16,658 nucleotides of DNA from Acidobacteriota bacterium (GCA_023441255.1 JAEZPW010000047.1:1-16658), one strand, 5' to 3'. Shown: positions 6,779 to 14,334, counted from the stretch's first letter. Numbers and translations: made by a program. The notes: generated by a model from the sequence alone, not told the origin.

Positions 6779-7273
6779 CTAAGCAGCCCTGGCTTCGATG
6801 TTGACGCGTTCCGCGAGCTGATTCAGCTTACGATCCGTTTCCTTTTCTTCCTCAAGCGTCTGCTGCAGCAGCGACGCCCACTCGTTGCGGCCTAGCAGTT
6901 GAGCGTAGGTGCGGGCGGTTCCGTAGGCGGAGATCTCGTAGTGTTCGACGCGCTGAGCGGCCGCGATCATGCCGGCGTCGCGAGTATCGGGGTCCTTGGC
7001 GTGCTTGATGATATCTTCACCTTCGTCGATAAGTCCCTCCATGCCCTTGCACTTCTGTCCTTCGCGGTCCACGTTCTTGAGTTGGTCAAAAATGACGTCC
7101 AGCCGACGAACCTGTCCGCGTGTCTGCTCAAGGTGTTCAGTGAAGGCATTGCGCAACTGGGATGAACTGGATTTTTCCGCCATCTTGGGCAGAGCGTCCA
7201 TGATCTGGTTCTCAGCCGAATAGATGTCCTGCAACTGTTCCACGAAAAGGTCTTGCAGCGATTCCAACTTCAT
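6779..7273 (-). CDS. Ferritin-like DUF892 protein (YciE/YciF family)
   Basis: A 164-residue four-helix protein of the DUF892 (YciE/YciF) ferritin-like family, thought to bind a di-metal centre and often linked to stress response; the exact reaction is not settled. It begins MKLESLQDLFVEQLQDIYSAENQI, the typical family N-terminus. Candidate metal ligands are Glu21, Glu46/His47, Glu110/His111/Glu113 (RVEHYEISAYGTA) and the C-terminal EEEKETDRKL (about 141-150). Length matches the family. ATG 7273 is supported by AGGAGA (7278-7283) 4 nt upstream. No signal peptide, so it acts in the cytosol. It stands alone: the small membrane gene at 7429-7593 is in the same direction but 155 bp upstream. Confidence 0.93.
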   Translation of the reverse strand: MKLESLQDLFVEQLQDIYSAENQIMDALPKMAEKSSSSQLRNAFTEHLEQTRGQVRRLDVIFDQLKNVDREGQKCKGMEGLIDEGEDIIKHAKDPDTRDAGMIAAAQRVEHYEISAYGTARTYAQLLGRNEWASLLQQTLEEEKETDRKLNQLAERVNIEARAA

Positions 7274-7428
7274 ACACTCTCCTGGGAGTTCCTGCAGAAT
7301 TGTCTGGAGTTTGACAGAACTTATGAGAGCCAGTGAGTGTGTGGGGTTGTCAAAGTTACGGCAACGAACAATGCGTCCAAAGTACGAAGGCCAGAACGGC
7401 CGCCGTTGCGAAAAGAGGAACGGCTCAG

Positions 7429-7593
7429 TCAGCGTCCGGCGCCGTGTGCCATGGCCTTGGGTGCCGTCTTCTCCGCTTCGGCTTTCTCGGCGGCCTCACG
7501 CTGACGGTGCTCTGCCGTGGTGGCGTAAAAGAAGAGCGCTCCCAGAACGAGGAAAACGGCAAGTGCGAAAAGGGCCATTATGAGGATCGGCAT
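7429..7593 (-). CDS. Small single-pass membrane protein, 54 aa
   Basis: An ORF below the usual length cut-off: MPILIMALFALAVFLVLGAL, then FFYATTAEHR and a charged Ala/Glu/Lys-rich helix to HGAGR. One transmembrane helix (about 2-23) is followed by a cytosolic-type coiled tail (28-46). ATG 7593 is preceded by GAGGTG (7599-7604) at 5 nt. Two longer plus-strand frames cover this stretch but have no start signal or domain. The layout (short helix plus charged tail) recalls small envelope or stress proteins; no family is recognised. It lies upstream of the DUF892 gene on the same strand, possibly co-transcribed with it. Confidence 0.68.
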   Translation of the reverse strand: MPILIMALFALAVFLVLGALFFYATTAEHRQREAAEKAEAEKTAPKAMAHGAGR

Positions 7594-7872
7594 GGAAACA
7601 CCTCGATAGCGTCAGTTTGCCGCTGACGTGAACCTGGTGCCGTGATGACGGTCACAGGTCATCGGGTGATCTCGCCATCGGGTTCTCGGGGCATCGCGAA
7701 TTTGGGAATGGGCGATAGAGATGCTGCCGGGAAAACGGGGCCCGCCAGATGGGGCCCGCCAGTGAGGGCAGGTGCTACAAGAGGCGGTGTTACAAGAATG
7801 TGTCGCTACGCTGGCGACACAGGTGAGAAGATTGTCGTTTCAGCGTTCACATCAACTCTTGCCGGAGTGGAA
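7594..7872. other. Leader region of the purine permease gene, with short repeats and a hairpin
   Basis: A 12-bp direct repeat GGGGCCCGCCAG occurs at 7737-7748 and 7751-7762. A perfect 7-bp hairpin GTGTCGC (7800-7806) / GCGACAC (7814-7820) lies about 50 bp before the permease start. The permease frame is open across this stretch, but its translation (Gly/Arg-rich, no hydrophobic pattern) does not look like permease. No known purine riboswitch pattern was recognised. Confidence 0.4.
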
Positions 7873-9186
7873 TTGCGTAGCACGATCGAGCGGTTCTTCA
7901 GGTTTCAGGAACACGGGACGACGCTGGGACGGGAGGTGGTGGCTGGGCTGACCACCTTCGTCACGATGTCCTACATCATCGTGGTGAACCCGGCAGTGCT
8001 GAGGGTGGCGGGCATTCCGCCGGAACCCTCGATGGTGGCGACGATCGCGGTCTGCATCTTCGGATGCGTGCTGATGGGCTTGTACGCGAACCGCCCATTC
8101 GCCATCGGGCCTTACATGGGCGAGAACGCGTTTATCGCGTTCACAGTTGTGGGCGTATTGCACTTCCGGTGGCAGCAGGCGCTCGGGGCTGTGTTCGTCG
8201 CCGGCGTGCTCTTCATTCTGCTTACGATTTTCAGGCTGCGCAGCTGGCTGGTGGACGCAGTGCCGCAGGGCTTGCGATATAGCTTCGCCGTCGGCATCGG
8301 GCTCTTTCTGACCTTCATCGGGCTGAACCAGACTGGCATCGTGATGCTCGGAGTGCAGGGTGCGCCGGTACGCACGGGGGAATTGACGTCCACACCTGTG
8401 TTGGTCGCCATCATCGGCTTTCTGCTGATGGCCGTGTTGGTGATAAGGCGATTTCCGGGGGCGATCCTGGTCAGCATCATTGCGACGGCATTTCTGGCCT
8501 ATGCGCTGAAGGTGGCACAGCCTCCGGCGCGCTGGGTGTCGATGCCACCGAGTCTGAGTCCCATCGTGGGACAATTCGATCTGCATGGGATAGCAACTTG
8601 GGCCTTCTTCCCTGTCGTGCTGACGATTTTCATCATGGCGTTTGTGGATACCATGGGCACGCTGATCGGGTTGTCGGCACGGGCGGGATTCCTGGACGAG
8701 AACGGGAATCTGCCGCAGATTGAAAAGCCCATGCTGGCGGACGCGCTCTCCACAACCTTCGCGGCCGTGGTGGGGACGACGACGTCGGGTGCGTATGTGG
8801 AGTCAGCAACCGGTGTGGAGGCAGGCGGACGGACGGGCTTCACCTCGATCGTAACGGCGGGGTGTTTCGCGCTGGCGCTCTTCTTCTCGCCGTTTGCGGC
8901 GGCCATCCCGAGACAGGCGTATGGTCCGGCGCTGATCATTGTGGGTTCGTTCATGCTGGCTCCGGTCGCGAAGATCAATTTCAGCGACATGACCGAACTG
9001 ATTCCCGGCTTCGTGGTGATCGCGCTGATGATATTCACGTACAACATTGGCGTGGGGATTACCGCGGGGTTCGTGTTGTATCCGTTCTTTAAATTGGTAA
9101 CGGGAAAGTATCGCGAAGTGAAGCCCGGGTTGTGGGTGCTGGCTGGGTTGTCGTTGCTGTTCTTTGTGTTCTATCCGTATACGTGA
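7873..9186 (+). CDS. NCS2/AzgA-family purine (adenine/guanine/hypoxanthine) permease
   Basis: About 437 residues with 12-14 hydrophobic segments; an inner-membrane proton symporter for purine bases by family. It begins RSTIERFFRFQEHGTTLGREVVAGLTTFVTM, the classic AzgA-like start. Family motifs follow: GPYMGENAF (about 79-87; a variant of the common GMGLNAYF), FVDTMGTLIG near the middle, and the signature TSGAYVESATGVEAGGRTG. The first 77 codons of the longer frame (from ATG 7642) lack permease features. TTG 7873 is preferred because GGAG (7864-7867) lies 5 nt upstream; ATG 7798 (462 aa) is the alternative. Substrate within the purines cannot be told from sequence. No purine-catabolism gene is adjacent. 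Confidence 0.9.
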   Translation: MRSTIERFFRFQEHGTTLGREVVAGLTTFVTMSYIIVVNPAVLRVAGIPPEPSMVATIAVCIFGCVLMGLYANRPFAIGPYMGENAFIAFTVVGVLHFRWQQALGAVFVAGVLFILLTIFRLRSWLVDAVPQGLRYSFAVGIGLFLTFIGLNQTGIVMLGVQGAPVRTGELTSTPVLVAIIGFLLMAVLVIRRFPGAILVSIIATAFLAYALKVAQPPARWVSMPPSLSPIVGQFDLHGIATWAFFPVVLTIFIMAFVDTMGTLIGLSARAGFLDENGNLPQIEKPMLADALSTTFAAVVGTTTSGAYVESATGVEAGGRTGFTSIVTAGCFALALFFSPFAAAIPRQAYGPALIIVGSFMLAPVAKINFSDMTELIPGFVVIALMIFTYNIGVGITAGFVLYPFFKLVTGKYREVKPGLWVLAGLSLLFFVFYPYT

Positions 9187-9264
9187 GGTGTGGACCTGAA
9201 ATCCCTGTCCTACGTCTTCTCGGACGTCGTACCCGGCATTTCAGAGAGGGTTGGGAGAAACTTC

Positions 9265-9350
9265 TGCCGTCCCTCCGGGACTCGGGGCAAATTGCACTTT
9301 CGACCGGGGACTGGCGTCCCGGCTATATACTGGCGCCCCCTTCGGGGCTG
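9265..9350. repeat. Cluster of short hairpins upstream of the oxidoreductase gene
   Basis: Three GC-rich palindromes in 86 bp: GTCCC-TCC-GGGAC (9269-9281), CCGGGGAC (9304-9311) / GTCCCGG (9316-9322), and GCCCC (9335-9339) / GGGGC (9344-9348). The string CCGTCCCTCCGGGACTCGG resembles dispersed repeats of acidobacterial intergenic regions (from general knowledge). The cluster ends 31 bp before the next start codon. Confidence 0.5.
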
Positions 9351-9378
9351 AAAAGCGTTGAACTCTCGAGAGGCACGA

Positions 9379-10368
9379 ATGATTCGTTTCGGCATAGTTG
9401 GATTCGGACTGCACGCGGTGAAGCGCATGATGCCGGGTTTCGGGTACTCGGAGAATTGCCGCGTGGTGGCGTTGTCGCGGCGAGACTTGGCGCAGGCACG
9501 CGAGTCGGCGCGGGAATTTGGCGTGCCGCTGGCGTTCGACTCGGTCGACGAGCTGTGCCGGCATCCTGAGGTGGATGCAGTGTTTGTGACGACGCCGAAC
9601 GTCTGCCACCTTGGCGACGTACTCACGGCCGTGAAGCATGGCAAGGCCGTGCTGTGCGAGAAGCCGATGGCGATGAACGCCGAAGAGTGTCGCCGCATGG
9701 TGCAGGCCGCGAAAGAAGCGGGCGTGAAGCTTGGCGTGGCGCAGGTGTTCCGGTTCGAGGATACGGTGAACTACGTGCGGAAGCGAGTGGACTCGGGCGA
9801 ACTGGGAAAGATCGTGCTCGCGCGGGCGTCGTTCGCATACCCCGGCCGGAACAGCGTGCGCAGGTGGATCAACGACCGGGCAACGGGCGGAGGCACCGTT
9901 GCGGACGTGGCCGTACACTGCATCGATGCGTTGCGATACGTGCTGCGGGACGAAGTGGTGCGCGTTGATGCGCAGACGAGGGGTGACGAGGCGTCCGGTG
10001 ATGTGGACGCGAGCGGCGCGCTGGTGTTGCGCTTCAGCCAGGGAACACTTGCGACCGTGATGGTCACGATGCGCGCGGCGTACCGCACGTCGCTGGAACT
10101 GGTCGGCGAAGGCGGGTCGGTCTCTGGAGAAAACGCCTTCAGCGTGGATTGGCCGGTGCAGGTAGTCGTGAGCAGTGACGGCAAGGCCGTGGAGACACGC
10201 GAATTCAACAACCAGCGGGCTTACGGGAAAATGCTCGACGGCTTCGCGGACTGGATGGAGAACGGGCGCGAGTTCGCCGCCGTGGGCGAAGAGGGCCTGC
10301 GCAATCAGCTGATCATCGACGCCGCTTATGAAAGTGCCGCAAGCGGGCGGACAGTCAACCTCAGCTAG
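9379..10368 (+). CDS. Gfo/Idh/MocA-family NAD(P)-dependent oxidoreductase
   Basis: A 329-residue sugar-type dehydrogenase of the Gfo/Idh/MocA family, cytosolic. The N-terminal Rossmann fold carries GFGLHA (8-13) after MIRFGIV; TTPN (71-74) and the family-defining EKPMAMN (94-100, with the catalytic lysine in EKP) follow. In the C-terminal domain GGGTVADVAVHCIDALRYV (170-188) holds the conserved Asp and His180 of the active site. Length is normal. ATG 9379 is favoured by GAGAGG (9368-9373) 5 nt upstream; an in-frame TTG at 9358 is less likely. No sugar transporter or kinase is adjacent, so the substrate (a sugar, inositol or xylose-like compound) cannot be named. Confidence 0.95.
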   Translation: MIRFGIVGFGLHAVKRMMPGFGYSENCRVVALSRRDLAQARESAREFGVPLAFDSVDELCRHPEVDAVFVTTPNVCHLGDVLTAVKHGKAVLCEKPMAMNAEECRRMVQAAKEAGVKLGVAQVFRFEDTVNYVRKRVDSGELGKIVLARASFAYPGRNSVRRWINDRATGGGTVADVAVHCIDALRYVLRDEVVRVDAQTRGDEASGDVDASGALVLRFSQGTLATVMVTMRAAYRTSLELVGEGGSVSGENAFSVDWPVQVVVSSDGKAVETREFNNQRAYGKMLDGFADWMENGREFAAVGEEGLRNQLIIDAAYESAASGRTVNLS

Positions 10369-10417
10369 CGGCAACCCAGGGCGGCACACGAGCACGGGTG
10401 GACAACGCCCAGTTGGA

Positions 10418-10447
10418 CCCACCCTGTCGCTGCGCGACAAGGGTGGG
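10418..10447. repeat. Palindromic element between convergent genes, possible bidirectional terminator
   Basis: CCCACCC (10418-10424) plus TGTCGC (10425-10430) pairs with GCGACA (10434-10439), one bulged A, and GGGTGGG (10441-10447): a 13-bp stem with a 3-nt loop. It sits 50 bp from each of two convergent genes, a natural place for a terminator, but has no T-tract on either side. The form is also that of a dispersed repeat. Confidence 0.6.
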
Positions 10448-10498
10448 GCACCCCAGCACGCACCCAGCACGACGATTTGAAACCGCTACTGCTGGCCG

Positions 10499-12775
10499 TC
10501 AGTGCACTTCGAAACCGCTTGGCTTCTTCTTCAGGCCGGAGAGCAGCGAGCTGAAATCGAGAATCTTTCTCCACGACACGACTGTAAACAGGCTGGAGCG
10601 CTCGTCGGTCCAGGAGACGGTTTTTCCTTCCGCCGGTCGCCAGCCCTGATCCTGCAATTCCTGGGCGCGTGCGGCAGGGGCGAGCGCGATCCACTTTGAG
10701 AAGAAGTGGCCTTCTTTTATTTGGCTGGCCGTCGGCTCGTCGTAGAAGACAAGCGTGGAATAGCCCGGAAAATCGGCCGAGCCGAGCGCTACAGGCTGAA
10801 GATCGATGTACCTGTTGGAGATGTGGATCAGCAGTACGCCGCTCGGGGTGAGGGTGCGCCTGTAGATTTCGAAGGCTTCTCTTGTGAGCAGGTGCATCGG
10901 AATGGCGTCTGACGAGAAGGCGTCGACGACCATCACATCGAACGAGGCCGGCGGGACCGAGGACAGCGTGAGCCTCGCGTCGCCGAGAACCACCTTCTTC
11001 GTTCCGGGACATTGACTCATGTATGTGAAGTACCGCGAGTCTCTCGCGATGCGCTCTACCAGCGGGTCAATCTCGAAGAAGGTGATCGACTCAGAGGGAG
11101 TCATGTAACAGCTCGTTGTGCCCGTGCCGAGACCCACGACACCAAGCTTCATCGGATGCTTCTGGCTGGCAGCATTCGCAACCGTGCCGACAGCACTGTA
11201 GTAGGTTGGCGCGGTTGCGAGCGAGATTTCCCCAACCTTCTGAGCGCCGTGCATGGTTGTGCCGTGGATCAGCAGGTGAAACTTTCCGCTCGCGAGAACT
11301 TTGTAAACCCCGTAGAAGCTCCGGGCCTGGTAAATCGTCTGCCTGCCCGCGATCTTGAGAACACTCGAGAACGAGAGGACCAACACCAGAGCAACGGCTG
11401 TCCATCGCGTCGGGGCTCGCATACAGAAGAAGACACATGCGACGAACATGCCGAGACGCACTGCCAGCGGCAGTTGCAGACCCGGCATGCGCGCAACAAT
11501 GATGAACAATGCGAAGAGCGCGATGCCGATGCGAAGGACCCTGGGCGGAACCGGCTTGCGAACGATCCCCGGAAAGGCCGGGAGCAGAGCCGCCGCAAGG
11601 ACGAGGGTGATCGGATACTCCCAATAGTCGGAGAAGACCAAAGGCGCGAGCATCGCGTTCAGGACGCCGGCAACGACGCCACCGAAGGACACGAGCAAGT
11701 AAAAGCGCGTCAGATGCTGCGCGGCAGGGCGGCGTCGGGCGAGTTCACCGTGCATGGCCAGGGCGACCAATCCGAAGCAAGCCAATTTCAGGAAACCGGT
11801 CAGGCCCAGGATGCTGGGGATGTTGCCCATGATGAACAGCATCGCTGCGACCAGCAGGATCGTGGGGAGGCGGTTCGAAAGACTTCCGAGGCCGGTGAAC
11901 CTGCCGGAGAACCCGATGATGAACGTGACGAGGTAAATGGCGAGCGGAATCACCCAGAGCAGCGGCACCGGCGGGAAGTCCGTTGAGAGCTGCGAAGTAA
12001 CACCGTAGAGCAGACTGGCCGGCACAAAGGCGAGAGCCGTCCACAACAACTCTTCCCTGCGGGTTGGGCGAGGCGAATGCTGGGGTTCGGCGATGGCCTG
12101 TTGGACTTTTGTTCCGCGGAGACAGAGGACGGCACAGGCGCCGATGAGCGGAACGAAAACCAGATAGGCCGCCGACCATAGGTTCGCCTGGCGAGTGAGA
12201 GCGAACTTTGGCTCGAACACGACAGGATAGAGCAAGAGGCCGAGAAGGCTACCCGCGTTGCTTGCGGCATACAGAAAATACGGGTCGGAGGCGTCAGGGT
12301 GGTCGGTGTGCGAGAACCAGCGCTGCAGCAGGGGCGCAGTGGTGGAGAGAAAGAAGAACGGCAGTCCGATGCTGGCGGCGGCGGTAACAAGGAGAAGACT
12401 GCCCGGATGATACGCGACCGCGTTGGGGTCCACGTGCCCGCGCAGCGCGACCGGCAGCGCGATACAGGAGGCGACCAGGGCGGCAAAGTGCAGCACGATG
12501 CGCGTCCGGGTGAAGCGGGCGGTGATCACGTGGCTGTAAACGTAACCGAGCAACAGTACCGTCTGGAAGAACACCATGCAGGTGATCCAGACGGAGGGCG
12601 ATCCGCCGAAGACCGGAAGGAGGCGCTTGGCGAACATCGGTTCGAGGACGAATAAGAGCAGGGCGGAAAAGAAAACCGCGAGGGTGAAGACGCCTACCGA
12701 CAGCCGGCTCGAAAACGGGGATGCCGGCATCTCTCTGGAGACCTCGGCTACAGGCACACGCTGAGTCGTGCTCAT
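10499..12775 (-). CDS. Fused membrane (MFS-like) / spermidine synthase-like protein
   Basis: A 758-residue fusion. Residues about 27-490 hold some 13-14 hydrophobic helices, including FVLEPMFAKRLLPVFGGSPSVW-type and SFGGVVAGVLNAMLAPLVF segments (373-391) characteristic of this family. The C-terminal soluble domain (about 500-710) is a spermidine-synthase fold: LIHGTTMHGAQ (512-522), glycine loop GVVGLGTGTTSCY (555-567), FEID (567-570), GDAR (598-601) and VVDAFSSDAIP (616-626). Such proteins are annotated as fused MFS/spermidine synthase; whether they make polyamines is not established, and no SpeD or SpeA gene is nearby. The start has GGAGG (12782-12786) 6 nt upstream. It is transcribed divergently from the gene at 12992, and converges with the oxidoreductase gene. 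Confidence 0.9.
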   Translation of the reverse strand: MSTTQRVPVAEVSREMPASPFSSRLSVGVFTLAVFFSALLLFVLEPMFAKRLLPVFGGSPSVWITCMVFFQTVLLLGYVYSHVITARFTRTRIVLHFAALVASCIALPVALRGHVDPNAVAYHPGSLLLVTAAASIGLPFFFLSTTAPLLQRWFSHTDHPDASDPYFLYAASNAGSLLGLLLYPVVFEPKFALTRQANLWSAAYLVFVPLIGACAVLCLRGTKVQQAIAEPQHSPRPTRREELLWTALAFVPASLLYGVTSQLSTDFPPVPLLWVIPLAIYLVTFIIGFSGRFTGLGSLSNRLPTILLVAAMLFIMGNIPSILGLTGFLKLACFGLVALAMHGELARRRPAAQHLTRFYLLVSFGGVVAGVLNAMLAPLVFSDYWEYPITLVLAAALLPAFPGIVRKPVPPRVLRIGIALFALFIIVARMPGLQLPLAVRLGMFVACVFFCMRAPTRWTAVALVLVLSFSSVLKIAGRQTIYQARSFYGVYKVLASGKFHLLIHGTTMHGAQKVGEISLATAPTYYSAVGTVANAASQKHPMKLGVVGLGTGTTSCYMTPSESITFFEIDPLVERIARDSRYFTYMSQCPGTKKVVLGDARLTLSSVPPASFDVMVVDAFSSDAIPMHLLTREAFEIYRRTLTPSGVLLIHISNRYIDLQPVALGSADFPGYSTLVFYDEPTASQIKEGHFFSKWIALAPAARAQELQDQGWRPAEGKTVSWTDERSSLFTVVSWRKILDFSSLLSGLKKKPSGFEVH

Positions 12776-12864
12776 CTACTGCCTCCGCAGCTGGGGATTC
12801 TGGTGTCAATGGAATGCGAAGTCAAACGATTTGCTCCAGCAAAGGCGTGTGCACGCCGTTTGCC

Positions 12865-12890
12865 ACTCACGAAAGTTATCGTTTGTGAGT
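12865..12890. promoter_or_regulatory. Inverted repeat in the divergent intergenic region
   Basis: ACTCAC (12865-12870) pairs with GTGAGT (12885-12890), extended by AAA (12872-12874) / TTT (12882-12884) with one bulged G and a 7-nt loop. It lies 10 bp upstream of the predicted -35 of the 107-aa gene, within the spacer of two divergent genes, so it may be an operator. No regulator is known. Confidence 0.35.
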
Positions 12891-12898
12891 CTTGCCTC

Positions 12899-12927
12899 TT
12901 GTTTGCAAAGACGAGGCGGGGTACGAT
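12899..12927 (+). promoter_or_regulatory. Putative promoter of the 107-aa membrane protein gene
   Basis: TTGTTT (12899-12904), 17-nt spacer, TACGAT (12922-12927). Three of six and four of six consensus bases match. Transcription would start near 12934, about 58 nt before the start codon. Confidence 0.45.
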
Positions 12928-12991
12928 TCGCGCCGAATTATTTGTGTTCTACTGCAGGCCCTAGTCCCCCGAAAAATCGCAAGGAGGATGC

Positions 12992-13315
12992 ATGCCAGGT
13001 TACGATCCGAAAGTTCATGAGAGTTTGGCCGAACTGCTTGCCACGCGCGCAAAGCGCATCACCATGGTCTACACCGTGATGGCGGCGATCACCGGCGGTG
13101 GTGTGGGCGCCATTCTCGGGTTCAGGTACCCCGGACATTTCACACGGGTGGTTTTTTTGGCAACGCTTATCATGACGTTGCTGGGCTTTGTCGCGGGCAA
13201 GGAACGGAAATTCAAGCTGAGCCTGAAGTCGCAGGAACTGCTGTGGCAGAAGCAGGTTGAAGAAGATCTGCGAGCGAATGCCGGAACCATGGCGACCGGC
13301 GCAACCGCGAAGTAA
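12992..13315 (+). CDS. Hypothetical two-helix membrane protein, 107 aa
   Basis: Not recognised as a known family. The protein has a short polar N-terminus (MPGYDPKVHESLAELLATRA), two hydrophobic helices (about 23-44 and 52-68) joined by a short loop containing FRYPGHF, and a charged, probably helical C-terminal tail (KERKFKLSLKSQELLWQKQVEEDLR) ending TMATGATAK. This predicts a small inner-membrane protein with both ends in the cytosol. The start is certain: AAGGAGG (12981-12987) is 4 nt before ATG 12992. It appears to be a single-gene unit, with its own promoter and a clear hairpin terminator at 13324-13349. Confidence 0.85.
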   Translation: MPGYDPKVHESLAELLATRAKRITMVYTVMAAITGGGVGAILGFRYPGHFTRVVFLATLIMTLLGFVAGKERKFKLSLKSQELLWQKQVEEDLRANAGTMATGATAK

Positions 13316-13323
13316 AGCGCTAC

Positions 13324-13349
13324 AACGGGGGCATTGCCGTGCCCCCGTT
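13324..13349 (+). terminator. Hairpin terminator after the 107-aa membrane protein gene
   Basis: Perfect 9-bp stem AACGGGGGC (13324-13332) / GCCCCCGTT (13341-13349), 8-nt loop, 8 nt after the stop codon, followed by ATTTCG. The T-tract is weak but position and strength fit a terminator. It could also act on the convergent gene ending at 13401. Confidence 0.7.
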
Positions 13350-13400
13350 ATTTCGACTACGAATGCCATCCACCACCACGCCTGCTCCTTTGCAGGGCGA

Positions 13401-14060
13401 TCAGTTCATGCCGGCTGCCGCCGAGCGTTGGCGCGGCTTTATCCAGGCCGGAGAAAACATCCAGACACGCTTGCGATAGTCGGCGTATTCGGGGAAGGTC
13501 TGCGTGAGCACGCTTTCTTCGTAGCGAATACGCACGAGCATGATCAGGAACCAGGCCACGTATCCGGCGAGGAAAACAGGCGACTGGGTCAGCAGGACTC
13601 CACCGGCATCTCGCAGGAGGTAGCAGCCATACAGCGGGTGTCGCGCATAGCTGTAGGGACCGGTGGTCACGAGTGTTCGAGCCTGGGGCACTATGCTGAA
13701 GGCGTGCCGCAGGTGCCACGTGACTATGGCGCTGAACAACATGCCGATAATCCAAAGCGTGGACCCGAGGGTCAGGATATTCGGGTTTGAGGTGTGCGCA
13801 GGCGGTGCTAGCCAGAAATATAGAGGCAGAAACACGGGCATGGCGTAGCCGCTGACGTACGCAACTGCACTCGCGAAAAAGCCCCGCGACTGTCGCCTCA
13901 ACGGATGTCGAATGAGGAAAGTGATCGCCGTTACGAAACTGGGCAGAGCAAGCATTACGGCGAAGGGACGGTATTCCTGCCGATACACATAGAACATGGC
14001 CCATGCGCTGTTGGCCAGGAATCCGACCCAATCGGTCCAATGTCGGCGAAGTAGATTCAA
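13401..14060 (-). CDS. ICMT/PEMT-type membrane methyltransferase (isoprenylcysteine carboxyl methyltransferase family)
   Basis: About 219 residues with around five hydrophobic helices; an inner-membrane SAM-dependent methyltransferase by family. The C-terminal signature is intact: TTGPYSYARHPLYGCYLL (132-149), then RIRYEESVL (177-185) and FPEYADYRKRVWMF (189-202), which build the SAM pocket in ICMT-type enzymes. Bacterial members act on varied small or lipid substrates, not on prenylated proteins as a rule; the substrate here is unknown. The start is doubtful: TTG 14060 has no Shine-Dalgarno and an in-frame stop lies just upstream; ATG 13997 (198 aa) is an alternative but removes part of the first helix. 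The small membrane gene at 14164-14334 lies 103 bp upstream on the same strand. Confidence 0.85.
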   Translation of the reverse strand: MNLLRRHWTDWVGFLANSAWAMFYVYRQEYRPFAVMLALPSFVTAITFLIRHPLRRQSRGFFASAVAYVSGYAMPVFLPLYFWLAPPAHTSNPNILTLGSTLWIIGMLFSAIVTWHLRHAFSIVPQARTLVTTGPYSYARHPLYGCYLLRDAGGVLLTQSPVFLAGYVAWFLIMLVRIRYEESVLTQTFPEYADYRKRVWMFSPAWIKPRQRSAAAGMN

Positions 14061-14163
14061 ACGGCACCAACTTAAGAAAAGGGATCACAACATCGCGTTG
14101 CGATATTTAAGGGCAGGCCAGGAGCGGAGGCCTGTCGGCCCCCACCCTCCTCGCAGCGCAGAC

Positions 14164-14334
14164 CTAGATTCTCTTCTTTTCCTTCGACTTGCGGGCGTTC
14201 CTCTTCATGATGTAAAGCACCAGGATGACTGCACCGATGATCCACCACACCCACAGCGGCATGCCAAGCAATTGCTGCTGAGACTGCGGCTGCGCCTTTT
14301 GAAGAAGCATTGCGAACAGAGCGAGATAAGCCAT
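14164..14334 (-). CDS. Small membrane protein, 56 aa
   Basis: An ORF below the usual length cut-off with excellent signals: AAGGAGG (14343-14349) lies 8 nt before ATG 14334. The protein starts MAYLALFAMLLQKAQPQSQQ, continues into one strong transmembrane helix (LWVWWIIGAVILVLYIM, about 27-43) and ends in a very basic tail KRNARKSKEKKRI. The short N-terminal hydrophobic segment may be a second helix or a weak signal. The topology predicts the basic tail in the cytosol. No family is recognised. A longer frame on the same strand (14072-14368) lacks a ribosome site and is rejected. It may share a transcript with the ICMT-type gene downstream. Confidence 0.75.
   Translation of the reverse strand: MAYLALFAMLLQKAQPQSQQQLLGMPLWVWWIIGAVILVLYIMKRNARKSKEKKRI

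Noticed and set aside
6488..6895. A 135-codon frame across the palindromic repeat array
   Set aside because: It is made of repeat sequence and antisense to the DUF892 gene.
9241..10470. A 409-codon minus-strand frame antisense to the Gfo/Idh/MocA gene
   Set aside because: His/Arg-rich translation without any domain; explained by codon bias of the real gene.
11012..11986. A 324-codon plus-strand frame antisense to the fused MFS/spermidine-synthase-like gene
   Set aside because: Low-complexity charged translation, no start signal, and a certain gene on the other strand.
13357..14088. A 243-codon frame overlapping the ICMT-type gene in another minus-strand frame
   Set aside because: The ICMT signature motifs are all in the 13401-14060 frame; this one has no recognisable motif.
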